From NCBI GenBank assembly GCA_035236585.1, contig CP141136.1, forward strand, positions 32,820,949 to 32,884,948: 64,000 nucleotides of DNA, read 5' to 3'. Shown here one piece after another: positions 33,401 through 39,600 of the stretch. Source of the stretch: Warburgia ugandensis. Lineage: Eukaryota > Streptophyta > Magnoliopsida > Canellales > Canellaceae. Position 1 is the first letter of the stretch. Each line of letters begins with the position of its first letter. The notes under the pieces are model-generated. The model had not been told where the DNA came from and ran no database searches. It saw only the letters and a program-made list of their open reading frames with translations. A program made the position numbers and the translations under genes.

Positions 33401-35889
33401 TTTTCTGCTCAGGAGGTAGCTACCCTATTTGTTAAAGATGTAGTGCGGTTACATGGATACCCGCGCTCCATTGTCTCCGACAGGGACCCCCTCTTTATTA
33501 GTCAATTTTGGACCAAACTATTCAAGATGGTTGGCACTGAGCTGAAGATGAGTACTGCTTACCATCCGCAGATGGATGGACAAACAGAAGTCATCAACCG
33601 ATGCCTAGAAACATACTTGCGCTGCTTCACGTCACACCATCCTAAACTATGGCCCAAATGGATCCATTGGGCTGAATTTTGGTACAATACCACATTTCAC
33701 GGAGCTGCAAGAATGTCCCCATTTAAAACCCTTTATGGGCGAGATCCCCCAACCATTCTAAGGCTTTCGGATGAAGGGTCAATAGTGGAAGAAGTTAATA
33801 GGCAAATTAGGGACAGGAATCACATCTTACAAGAGCTAAAGAGTAATCTGCTAATCGCCCAGGCCAGAATGAAATCCCAAGCAGATAAAGGTCGTAGGGA
33901 TGTCCAGTTCCAGGTAGGCGACCTCGTCTTTTTGAAGCTATAGCCATTTAAGTTCAAGAAACTAGCTAAACGATCCAATGAAAAACTTAGCCCCAGGTTT
34001 TATGTCCCCAACCCTGTCTTGGACAGAATAGGCGAAGTCGCCTACCGCCTTGATTTACCTCCTACTACTCGAATCCATCCCGTTTTCCATGTTTCCCAAC
34101 TAAAATCAGCCCTGTCCAGTTCAGCACAACCTCAACCCCTACCCACTGGCCTCACTGAAGAACTGGAACTAGTAATGTATCCAGAATCCATCAAGCACAT
34201 CCGGACACTCTCAAATGGTCGCAAGGAAGTTCTGGTAAAGTGGAAACACCTGCTGGAATGTGATAATACATAGGAACACTATGAGGTGTTGGACACTCAA
34301 TATTTTCCTCTTTTCACCTTGAGGACAAGGTGAAACTACTTGGGGGGGGTGGTAATGTTACACCTCCCATATTTCAGACTTATTCCAGGAGGAGGCAATC
34401 GAAGACAAAACAACAGAAACACTTCTGATTGCAAAACGATATTCCAGATATGCAGATCAACTGAGAAGATTGTACAGAGGATGAATCAGTTGGTTAAGAT
34501 ACATAGATATAATCAGTTGGTTAGGATATAACAAATAAGTGATGCAGTCAGTCAGTTAGGATATACAGATTTGAGTAGGATATACTGAACAAACAAAGCA
34601 GTTAGTATCCAAATCTGTTGAGTCTGTTACAGAGTTAGGCGGGAATAGGAGGAGAGAAGGATAAAAGGGAGAAGAGAGGGGGAGGAAAGGCAGGAAGGAA
34701 AAAAGTAAAAGGGGAGTGGGTGGTGCAGAGGAGGTACTCCGGTTCCTACTTCCTACTAGTTCTATGTTGATTTCGAAATTCCCTGTAATTCATCCATGTG
34801 AGTTGTATGGTGTGCTAAAGGCACAACGCAAACAAGGCACTCAAGAACAATCACATATAACAACACAGCAGATTTAAGTGGTTTGGCAGTTTGCCTACAT
34901 CGACATTGGAGCCCCAGCTAAGTCGACTGTATGATCAGCAAGTAAGAAGAAAATACACTGGTCTTGCAAATTCTGTTCTTTACTAAATCTGTTTAGACCC
35001 CCCAAAATACTCAGGACTCTCTAAGCAGGGCTAGGTGTTCTCTAACTCCTCTACTAAGCTAGAAAAATACTAGACATCTAGCACGACATAAGGGATTATA
35101 GATCCCTATACACATGATGACCCACTTGAAATTCACAAACAGGCCTAGAAGGTGTAAGTCACCCTCTATCATATCCTTATTGCTTATACAAGCTGGTGGT
35201 TAAGAACAACTACAAAGGGATAAAGAAAGAATGTTTAAAATAACTAGAACAAGAGGATGCATTTATATGGGTTTCTGCTTTCATTTGTGTTTCCCTGGTA
35301 CATGACTCTGCTTGCACGCTGTATGTGCATGCATGAACCCATGATAGCACTGCCGAGGTTTCAATCAACGGAAGTAGTTACCAGCTACCACTGCATAATG
35401 GCTTCTAGTTCAGATGTTAATGGCGACAGGATCTTTGCATTTTCACAGTACTAAGGTTCAATTCTTAATTTATTACAATTAAAAACTGAATTGAAATGTT
35501 GATCAGTTATTAGGTTGTGGATTCTGTGGTTCTTGATAAAGCATGGTTAGTTGCAAAAACCGATTTTATGACCACTTTGGAGTTAATTAGTGGTAGTTAA
35601 CAATTTTCCCTACTGTGCAGGTCATCCAGCACTGATTGGTCGCCATCGGGCATTCCCTGTCACACATCAAGCTGCTGAGAGGTGGTTAAACCACATGCAA
35701 CGAGCATTAGATAGCACCCAAAAAATTGATTCAGATTCAAAAATCAAAATGATGAATTTTTTCAGGTACAAGTTCATCTTCTTGTGCTTGAGCTGTAAAT
35801 ATTGCACAGAACACTTCTTTATTGTTGTTTCTTTCAGGCACACTGCATTCTTTCTTGTGGCTGGAAATGAGATGATGAATCAGAAATAA
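9334..35889 (+). CDS. GLB3: Two-on-two (truncated) hemoglobin, plant GLB3 type, four exons
   Basis: The spliced exons 9334-9470, 9600-9730, 35621-35765 and 35838-35889 total 465 nt and encode 154 residues plus a stop. Plant GLB3 proteins are bacterial-type 2-on-2 globins that bind haem and oxygen or NO; their cellular role is still debated. Landmarks in order are MQSLQEKAS at the start, [13 protein letters not shown] (helix B with its Tyr), YNDEEEWF (CD region), [26 protein letters not shown] (helix F, with the likely proximal His), KIKMMNFFR and [11 protein letters not shown]. These match the family closely from memory. The ATG at 9334 is chosen because MQSLQEKAS is the conserved N terminus; the frame upstream only extends through a CT tract. 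The C terminus ends at NEMMNQK, roughly 20 residues short of the Arabidopsis protein. The gene looks functional except for an odd first donor site and a 25.9-kb second intron. Confidence 0.9.
9600..9730 (+). CDS. GLB3: Hemoglobin exon 2
   Basis: Begins after a clear acceptor (pyrimidine-rich tract, GCTAAT possible branch site, CCAACAG). It encodes [15 protein letters not shown] through [13 protein letters not shown]. It ends AAGG before GTATTA, a normal GT donor, with one base of a Gly codon completed 25.9 kb downstream. The 129-bp intron between exons 1 and 2 contains a CT microsatellite. Confidence 0.9.
9731..11954. other. Intron sequence with no assignable element
   Basis: AT-rich intron DNA beginning at the exon 2 donor. 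No domain, terminal repeat or LTR partner is recognised. Short open frames here are not conserved-looking and lie inside the hemoglobin intron. Confidence 0.5.
12522..13766. mobile_element. hAT-like non-autonomous DNA transposon, copy 1 (1245 bp)
   Basis: The ends are CTATGTAGTTACAGGC on the left and GCGCCTCTAACTACATAG on the right, inverted repeats matching at 16 of 18 positions. Perfect 8-bp duplications TATTAGTT flank it at 12514-12521 and 13767-13774. Inverted repeats with an 8-bp target duplication fit the hAT superfamily. The interior holds GGCGC/GGTGC-rich subterminal DNA and about four units of a tandem repeat, each marked by 'atcacacatg...ctca' (12663, 12811, 12974, 13173) and followed by a T run. 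No transposase is encoded, so it would have been moved in trans. It shares family with 23458-24546. Confidence 0.85.
12660..13260. repeat. Internal tandem array of hAT-like copy 1
   Basis: Four diverged units start at about 12663, 12811, 12974 and 13173, spacing 148, 163 and 199 bp. Each has 'cacatg..ctca.aagcaag', 'gctatatatgtgga', 'atatgttt' and a T run, then 'tgtaactg.tatttt'. The third unit is lengthened by a TACA microsatellite at about 13014-13043. All reading frames through the array are low-complexity and not genes. Confidence 0.8.
16187..16191. repeat. Left 5-bp target site duplication of element A (TTCTC)
   Basis: TTCTC directly precedes the left LTR and recurs at 22590-22594 directly after the right LTR. 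This fixes both ends of element A and shows it inserted as a unit. Confidence 0.85.
16192..16868 (+). repeat. 5' LTR of element A (677 bp)
   Basis: Starts TGCTGGGGACCATCATCC and ends CCTACATCA. It aligns along its length with 21900-22589, sharing blocks such as 'gggatatttaccactaag' and 'ttagacttggtg'. Confidence 0.9.
16873..16884 (+). promoter_or_regulatory. Primer-binding site of element A
   Basis: TGGTATGAGAGC, four bases after the 5' LTR, matches the plant initiator-Met tRNA primer site with one substitution. It primes minus-strand DNA synthesis in this class of element. Confidence 0.85.
16889..17441 (-). repeat. 3' LTR of element B (553 bp)
   Basis: The ends form the short inverted repeat TGTCAC/GTGACA expected of an LTR. 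A purine tract sits directly outside the internal side at 17442-17454. No second copy is in the window. The interior contains AT-rich leader-like sequence including 'cctatttatact'. Confidence 0.75.
17455..18215 (-). pseudogene. Element B protease and C-terminal tail
   Basis: The frame reads through [32 protein letters not shown] and [13 protein letters not shown], the second half of a retroviral-type aspartic protease domain. It then continues as a Lys- and Ala-rich tail that stops at about 17732. Only GC-rich sequence with no domain lies between there and the purine tract. The large + strand open frames on the opposite strand here are shadows. Confidence 0.7.
18221..18867 (-). pseudogene. 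Element B gag C-terminal region and protease active site
   Basis: The first part, [20 protein letters not shown], is gag-like, followed by a Lys/Gly-rich stretch. After a stop and frame change, [13 protein letters not shown] preserves the His and last Cys of a zinc knuckle whose first Cys pair is lost. The protease active site [12 protein letters not shown] follows and ends in [12 protein letters not shown] and a stop. The order is normal for gypsy gag-protease. Confidence 0.75.
18861..19560 (+). pseudogene. Element A gag (partial) with zinc knuckle
   Basis: The capsid-like region reads [20 protein letters not shown], then a run to [15 protein letters not shown], with several internal stops. 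The zinc knuckle at about 19503-19550 is intact as [14 protein letters not shown] (CX2CX4HX4C). The N terminus is missing because element B occupies it. Confidence 0.8.
19837..20024 (+). mobile_element. Au-type SINE in element A gag-protease linker
   Basis: Full-length form: GGGGAGCCTTGGCGCAACAG (A box), GGTCACGGGTTCAAGGC (B box), TTGTGGTCTGCCCCTTCCC, and a 3' T run. The flanking duplication TGTCAAGTGGTGAA is at 19820-19833 and 20025-20038. It interrupts the linker between zinc knuckle and protease of element A, so it is younger than A. Confidence 0.9.
20039..20610 (+). pseudogene. Element A protease, interrupted by a SINE
   Basis: The active-site segment is [14 protein letters not shown]. 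After a frame change it continues [20 protein letters not shown], the conserved C-terminal part of this protease type. A SINE in the opposite orientation splits it at 20296-20474, after which the frame resumes as YDDVIIYG. Confidence 0.8.
20296..20474 (-). mobile_element. Au-type SINE inside element A protease
   Basis: Reads on the - strand as GGAACCTTAGCACAAGGGTA, a B-box-like AACCTTGAGGTCATGGGTTT, TTGTGGTCTGCCCCTTCC and GGGAGCTTTGTACA. Perfect 12-bp duplications TGGCTTTATGAT lie at 20284-20295 and 20475-20486. Confidence 0.9.
20610..21430 (+). pseudogene. Element A reverse transcriptase
   Basis: Motifs in order: [36 protein letters not shown], a TAG at 20955, [16 protein letters not shown], a frameshift near 21065, [35 protein letters not shown], then after another frameshift VYFNDILIY. 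The YxDD box reads YFND, so the first catalytic Asp is now Asn. With stops and frameshifts, it is inactive. Confidence 0.85.
21470..21890 (+). pseudogene. Element A RT connection and RNase H start
   Basis: Reads [34 protein letters not shown], then [20 protein letters not shown] and [11 protein letters not shown], the start of RNase H with its first Asp kept. Internal stops are present. The sequence then passes to the 3' LTR at 21900 with no integrase, showing an internal deletion. Confidence 0.8.
21900..22589 (+). repeat. 3' LTR of element A (690 bp)
   Basis: Starts TGATGGGGATCATCATCC, ends CCTACCTCA, and is followed by the target duplication TTCTC at 22590-22594. It differs from the 5' LTR at many scattered positions and by small indels. 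Confidence 0.9.
22950..23450 (-). pseudogene. RTE LINE RT C-terminal region
   Basis: On the - strand this reads DKTREGVN-like sequence at the hAT junction, then [58 protein letters not shown] and SVAEMRTF. These are the conserved blocks downstream of the catalytic RT core in plant RTE elements. Stops and frame changes are present. Confidence 0.8.
23458..24546. mobile_element. hAT-like non-autonomous DNA transposon, copy 2 (1089 bp)
   Basis: Perfect 18-bp terminal inverted repeats, CTATGTAGTTAAAGGCGC at 23458-23475 and its reverse complement at 24529-24546. Perfect 8-bp target duplications ATCAAAAC are at 23450-23457 and 24547-24554. The insertion lands just after the catalytic box of the RTE LINE, and removing it restores continuity of the LINE. 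The interior has a GGCGC-rich left end and four ~165-bp tandem units (about 23571, 23736, 23903, 24068). A block 'agatctgtgaaagattgaa' near 24410 is shared with copy 1 near 13503. No transposase. Confidence 0.9.
23571..24230. repeat. Internal ~165-bp tandem array of hAT-like copy 2
   Basis: Unit starts at about 23571, 23736, 23903 and 24068 give spacings of 165, 167 and 165 bp. Each unit carries 'catgaaaa', 'aagacacaagcatgggaaagc' or a variant, 'tatatatgt', a T run, and 'ttttattttaggaaaaat'. Copy 1 has the same kind of unit with different spacing. Confidence 0.85.
24507..25184 (-). pseudogene. RTE LINE reverse transcriptase core
   Basis: Blocks on the - strand: [19 protein letters not shown], then [26 protein letters not shown], then [40 protein letters not shown] and [11 protein letters not shown]. 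The catalytic box, normally FADD, reads FTND here. Two frames and a stop separate the two halves. Confidence 0.85.
25055..25715. repeat. 330-bp tandem duplication inside the RTE LINE
   Basis: Units 25055-25383 (329 bp) and 25384-25715 (332 bp) both start CATTC.GCATTTTCTT and end CTTCTAAT. They share blocks such as 'aattttgtcaaccaaact' and 'cttccaaacctctatta'. They differ by scattered substitutions, so the duplication arose well before now, either in a source element or soon after insertion. It duplicates the N-terminal RT segment. Confidence 0.85.
26250..26905 (-). pseudogene. RTE LINE APE-type endonuclease region
   Basis: On the - strand: [20 protein letters not shown] (with the metal-binding Glu), [60 protein letters not shown] and [14 protein letters not shown]. 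This is the expected endonuclease reading order. Stops and frame changes occur. Confidence 0.8.
26961..27167. repeat. Three 69-bp tandem units at the 5' end of the RTE LINE
   Basis: Units 26961-27029, 27030-27098 and 27099-27167 are each exactly 69 bp. Shared pattern: 'agcagccctt', 'ttttccact' or a variant, 'atg.ag.gc', then 'gaatgccc'. They lie just upstream of the endonuclease on the - strand, where a LINE 5' UTR with promoter is expected. The units have diverged strongly. Confidence 0.75.
27168..29178. other. Intron sequence between the RTE LINE and element C
   Basis: Nothing recognisable is seen: no domain, terminal repeat or LTR partner. It is AT-rich and lies within the hemoglobin intron. 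Short overlapping frames near 27775-28042 are not gene-like. Confidence 0.5.
29179..29696 (+). repeat. 5' LTR of element C (518 bp)
   Basis: Begins TGTTACACCTCCC and ends GGGCAAACA, one base before the primer site. It contains a purine-rich tract near 29465-29545. Confidence 0.95.
29698..29709 (+). promoter_or_regulatory. Primer-binding site of element C
   Basis: TGGTATCAGAGC is complementary to the 3' end of plant initiator-Met tRNA. It is separated from the LTR by one A. Confidence 0.95.
29782..30925 (+). pseudogene. Element C gag with degraded zinc knuckle
   Basis: An open frame of 313 residues reads through a coiled N-terminal part (about residues 1-40) and the retrotransposon gag domain ([54 protein letters not shown]). 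It stops at 30721. The same frame continues past stops at 30721, 30724, 30742 and 30802 through [19 protein letters not shown], a zinc knuckle in which the last Cys is Tyr. Gag coats the RNA in the particle. Confidence 0.9.
30929..31390 (+). pseudogene. Element C aspartic protease
   Basis: Frame is shifted by +1 relative to gag. The active site is [20 protein letters not shown]; the second half ends in [13 protein letters not shown] and [14 protein letters not shown] at 31304 follows, in frame with the RT downstream. The shift between gag and pol could be an indel or, less likely, programmed frameshifting. Confidence 0.85.
31391..32245 (+). pseudogene. Element C reverse transcriptase
   Basis: Motifs: [59 protein letters not shown], a TAG at 31832, [35 protein letters not shown] and [12 protein letters not shown]. 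The catalytic FFDD box is intact. A TAA at 32243 ends this segment. Wording is closest to Reina-type plant chromoviruses; clade is tentative. Confidence 0.9.
32246..33214 (+). pseudogene. Element C RNase H and integrase zinc finger
   Basis: In the same frame: [60 protein letters not shown] and [13 protein letters not shown] (RNase H), then the integrase HHCC finger with [10 protein letters not shown] and CEVC. The first RNase H Asp, normally in a TDASG motif, is Asn here. A TAG at 33212 follows the second finger Cys. Confidence 0.9.
33215..33943 (+). pseudogene. Element C integrase catalytic core
   Basis: The D,D,E triad is present: [16 protein letters not shown] (first Asp), [15 protein letters not shown] (second Asp) and [20 protein letters not shown] (Glu). 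This core integrates the cDNA. The start of the frame is open after the stop at 33212 and runs to a TAG at 33941. Confidence 0.9.
33944..34340 (+). pseudogene. Element C pol C terminus, chromodomain-like
   Basis: Reads [27 protein letters not shown], then [20 protein letters not shown] and KHLLECDNT, a TAG at 34271, and [14 protein letters not shown]. The last part matches the layout of a chromodomain (a VKW core followed by a W.E.. segment); here the second Trp position is the stop. In chromoviruses this domain guides integration to marked chromatin. Confidence 0.8.
34342..34352 (+). promoter_or_regulatory. Polypurine tract of element C
   Basis: GGGGGGGGTGG lies just upstream of the 3' LTR start at 34356. 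It serves as plus-strand primer in this class of element. Confidence 0.8.
34356..34799 (+). repeat. 3' LTR of element C, 3'-truncated (444 bp)
   Basis: Aligns with the first 446 bp of the 5' LTR, with nine substitutions and a 2-bp gap, then stops after CATCCATGT. The last ~72 bp and the right target duplication are lost. Confidence 0.95.
34800..35620. other. Intron sequence downstream of element C
   Basis: The first part ('gatttaagtggtttggcagt' and 'gcctacatcgacattgg') resembles sequence common in plant LTR ends, but no partner or terminal repeat is seen. The rest leads to the exon 3 acceptor. No gene. Confidence 0.5.
35621..35765 (+). CDS. GLB3: Hemoglobin exon 3
   Basis: Starts after CTGTGCAG and encodes [20 protein letters not shown] through [10 protein letters not shown]. 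The His in [11 protein letters not shown] is the likely proximal haem ligand. Ends TTCAG before GTACAAG, a normal donor. Confidence 0.95.
35838..35889 (+). CDS. GLB3: Hemoglobin exon 4 and stop
   Basis: Starts after TTTCTTTCAG and encodes [16 protein letters not shown] and TAA. The 72-bp intron before it is of normal plant size. Many relatives carry a longer, Lys/Cys-containing C-terminal tail that is absent here. Confidence 0.9.
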
Positions 35890-36559
35890 GGAGTACCCTG
35901 GAAGCACGGGGAACCATATTGCCTGCACTGTGTAATTCTATTTATAGATATTCTTTCTAGATCCAAAAATACAAATTATTTATATTTTTCAAAATCTACA
36001 TGTATTATGAATGGAAACTGATCACTAATCTATTGACTAGATAAATAGGTTCAACATGGAGTTATGAAACATGCAGACCTGTTCCAGGTTATCTGTGAAT
36101 CATTAATTATTTTTCTGTTCCCATTTTGTGTTGATGACCAGCCTTGCAATTATGCAGGATATACAGTTGGGACTTTGAGGTCATCTTTTGAAATTAGCAG
36201 GGATTGTTTCTCTTGAGATGATTATTACCTCTTCATCGTAGAACCTTGTAGCCTGGTACTCTTTTTGTGGAGCAAAGTATGAATTTAGAAGAAAACCCTA
36301 TGAGCGTAATTTCTCTTTTACTGGAAGGCAAAGTACTAATTAAGAAAAAGAACCTGCTAGCTTGATATAGGGTATCACGTATCCAGGGTTGCAACTCACC
36401 AGAGCTCAATCAGCCTATAAAGTCAGAACTGGGATTGTAGTCGCTAAGTTCGCAAGTATCCAGGTTGTATGTCAACAGAGCAGAGGTTTTAGCCGTTTTA
36501 TCTGCCAAGACAGGAATAACATTTTCACCGTTATTAGTTTCTAGCAACACCAATCCATG
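35890..36559. other. Presumed hemoglobin 3' UTR and flank
   Basis: No coding feature. It presumably includes the 3' UTR and polyadenylation site, which cannot be placed with confidence. Confidence 0.4.
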
Positions 36560-38118
36560 CTACACCAATCTGCCCTGGCTCACCAACATTTGATCCATCA
36601 AAATTCTATTTAATCCATCTTTCTTTTGGAGGACACCTTGTTTTGCATTGAACAATCCGAGAAAGAGAAAGCCACGAGTGATGTATCTCCTACACTTTAT
36701 ATCCTGTGAAAAGTTTGTCGGAGGCAGCCCAATAAGCGACCAATAATTTAATCCTCGTGGAGACAATCGATGAATGGCAGCTCTTACTCTCAAAAACTCA
36801 TGCTCGTCTCAGTCCCCACGGACCGGAGTGCTGAACTAAGCACCAAAGTCATAAGCTCTTGCCTTTCAATGTCTTGAATTTCAATTTTCAAGAGCTTCGA
36901 TGGCATCACCCATTTAAAACCAAACCAACTAAGAATGTCATGTCAAGTAGGAACTGCGAAGCTGCAATGGATGAATAAATGGTTAATCTCCTCAGCATGA
37001 TCATTGCACAAAACGCACCTCTTGGAATGATCCAACTTTTGGACTTGAGCATAGCAAGAGGTCAAGCCAAACAAAACAGTGCACTCCTGGGGAACCTTCC
37101 ATCTCCAAACCTCTGCAATTGAGTTTCGTGCCTACACACTGATAAGTTATCGAAAGTAAGAATCAACTAAAAACTGGCTGTTCTTTTCAAGTAACCAATA
37201 CTTCTCATCGTGACCATTTGTCAGAAACGTGAATAGGATGAAGAATGGATAACATCTACTATTCTGCATGCTCGTCTTTGCAAGATCCTCTCCATTCTGA
37301 AATGAGTGGACCAACCATAAACATTTGCCTTTGGGATTCTATAGTCAGCAATGGTTGCATCTTTATGTATTGTTGGGTTGAAGAGCCTCGGTAAAAAGTG
37401 TCGGAATGACAAATCTCCAAACCAAATATCAGTCCAGAATTTAACCATGGGAACCTGATTTGACTTGTAGCCTTGTGAATTCCTTGCATAGTTGGATCAA
37501 TTTCTGAATTCCATCCATGGACCAGCTTTGCCTCTTAACCTTCTAACTCAGGTGACCATCCTCCCAACTGAGAACCGTAGATCCATATATGAGTTCTTTC
37601 ATCACTATACCTCCATAGCCACTTGGATAGTACTGCAAAAGACGAATTCTTTGATAGTCCTCAATCCTAAGGTACCCTCGCTTCTAGTACGACGAACAGA
37701 AGCCTAGTTCAATAAGTGTTACTTCCTATGCTCTGGGAGTCATTCCATAAGAATCTCCTTGGCATTCTCTCAATGTTTTGAGCAAATGAAATAGGGCAAC
37801 TAAAAGACAGAGATGCTAAAGTAATTAAGGTAGCTGGTTACAACCCACAAATACCTTAATGGATATGATCCTGCCACCCATCATTTTGGCATTTGAATCC
37901 AAATTTTGATATACCACTGTGTATATCCATTGAAGTACATGTTTATTTTTATCCTTTTTGAATGATAGACACCACACTTGTGCAGAGTCTCGAAACCTGG
38001 TTACCCATGTTAGAGACTCGTGCCACTCCATAAGAAGGCAGTTGAAGTAATTTTTATTATTATTACCTGCTACGCCCATTATCCTGTCTTCACTTCCATC
38101 AGGGAATGAGAAGGCCAA
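36560..38118 (-). mobile_element. L1-type LINE 3' remnant
   Basis: On the - strand, pieces in broken frames read IERMPRRFLWNDSQ, VLSKWLWRY, VKFWTDIWFGDLSFRHFLPR, LFNPTIHKDATIADYR, then EVWRWKVPQECTVLF and RCVLCNDHAEEINHLFIHC. The last is the zinc-finger (zf-RVT) region at the end of plant L1 reverse transcriptases. The RT core itself is not seen. Old and inactive. Confidence 0.7.
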
Positions 38119-39600
38119 GGAGAAAACTAGCTGTCATCCTGCTTAAAGACGAGGAAAAAAACTGAAACAAAGAATATCGAATAGAGCTTAAACAGTATCT
38201 TTAACTAATTTCCTTCTAACTTGACCAATCGTGAGATTACCTTTGTCCTACCCTCTCAGGAAGACAGACATAGCTATTGTTGCATTTACTGAGAATGCAG
38301 ATTGGCCCTACCTTTCAGTTCATTGATAGAATAGCATGAAGACCATTAAATCGTGGTTAGTTTGACTGCATCTGAGCAGGAAGCCACCACACAACTGGAA
38401 CACGAAGACTACGATTGACTTTGGCAAGCTTTCCCGAGAGGTTGTCGTGATGGATGAATCTTACATCCATGTCTTCGACTTAGAAGGTTGTGTCTTGTTC
38501 AAGTTTATGGTTCTCTGCCAAGATTTGATAGAGCTAATTTGAGTGTCTATGATACTTCTTTAGGAGTTATTTTGTTAAGGAACTCCCGGAGAACAAGAAA
38601 CGAAAATCTGGAGAAGGTTGGATGGTTAGCGATGATGATGTGGACTTCAGTCAGTCAATTGTGATACGGAGAAGCTTGACCCGATTAAGGTGGCAATTCA
38701 AATTTCGCAAATTTAATCCACCTTGCCCTTCCCCACCATAGCTTGAACTTGAGTGCAACAACTCAGGCCATTCTGGGACAGATTTGGGCCTTACTGGCCA
38801 GTTGAGAGTCTTTTTGAAGTCAAGAGTAGGTATACCTGTCAGTGTGCCTTGAACTTCATCTTCTTCACCAAAAGCCCCGGTCCACTCTTCTGTTTATGCA
38901 AATGCTCTTCCTCTTGGGATTTTAGCGACAGATAGAAGAGACTCAGTGGGGAATGGCATAGTTAAGGAGCAACAACAACCCAAGAATGTTTCTTGTAGCA
39001 ACGATGACCTGTATGAGGTAATTAAATACTTTCTTAGCCTTTGCAACTCTTTAGGTTTGCAGTTTGCTAGTGGTTTTGAAGAAGCTATCAAATTCTACGA
39101 AGACATAGCAACAAAATACTCCCTTTTTTACCCCTTCTTGTTTGAAAAAGGCTTATTATTTTTCATGAACGGTATCATACTTGAAAAAGACCTGTCTTTT
39201 TGAATAAAAACTTCTTCTTTAAATTATTATTTTTTCATTTAAAACGTGTCTTTTCTTAGGAAATACCAAATTTTATAATTTTTCTTTTTTCAGATTTACA
39301 TTTTTCAACTTTCTATTTTTAAGTTTTTTTTCTTTACAACTAAATGTTTTTATAATTTTTCCTTCTATAAATTTCCTTCTTTAACTTTTTATTTTTTATT
39401 TTAGTCTCATGTCTTTGCAACTTCACTCACTAATTTTCTTTTTTTATATTTTAAAAAAAATTCTAAGCTTTTAACTTTGGTTGTTTTCTCTACTTACCTT
39501 TTTTAGCTCTATACTTTGTTATTTGTCTCAAAGTTTGACATTCTATTTAATTTTGTCTATCATAGTATCTCTTTCTACTCACGTTGTTAAGTAGATTGTA
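38119..39600. other. No gene seen
   Basis: The first part is mixed-composition DNA without recognisable domain. From about 39200 it becomes T-rich with repeated TTTTCTTT runs. It lies between L1 remnants in opposite orientations. Confidence 0.45.

Larger units (their letters stand above)
29179..34799 (+). mobile_element. Ty3/gypsy chromovirus C with chromodomain-like C terminus
   Basis: 5' LTR 29179-29696 and 3' LTR 34356-34799 (missing its last ~72 bp). Primer site TGGTATCAGAGC at 29698 is a perfect plant tRNA-Met type, and a G-rich polypurine tract precedes the 3' LTR. Gag, protease, RT, RNase H, integrase and a chromodomain-like end follow in standard order. Compared over 444 bp the LTRs differ by nine substitutions and one 2-bp indel (about 2%), so this is the youngest large element seen. 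All pol domains lie in one frame broken only by stop codons. Confidence 0.95.
9731..35620 (+). other. Giant intron 2 of the hemoglobin gene (25,890 bp)
   Basis: Bounded by a GT donor at 9731 and a CTGTGCAG acceptor ending at 35620, joining Gly-encoding G and GT. It contains, from left to right, a probable solo LTR, hAT-like copy 1, gypsy element A with element B and two SINEs, an RTE LINE with hAT-like copy 2, and chromovirus C. The phase is preserved across the intron and the flanking residues (SRRKG|HPALIG) are contiguous in the hemoglobin family, which is why a single gene is called. Confidence 0.85.

Noticed and set aside
34800-35200. Solo copia LTR after element C
   Set aside because: The wording is LTR-like, but no TG...CA ends with a target duplication could be found.
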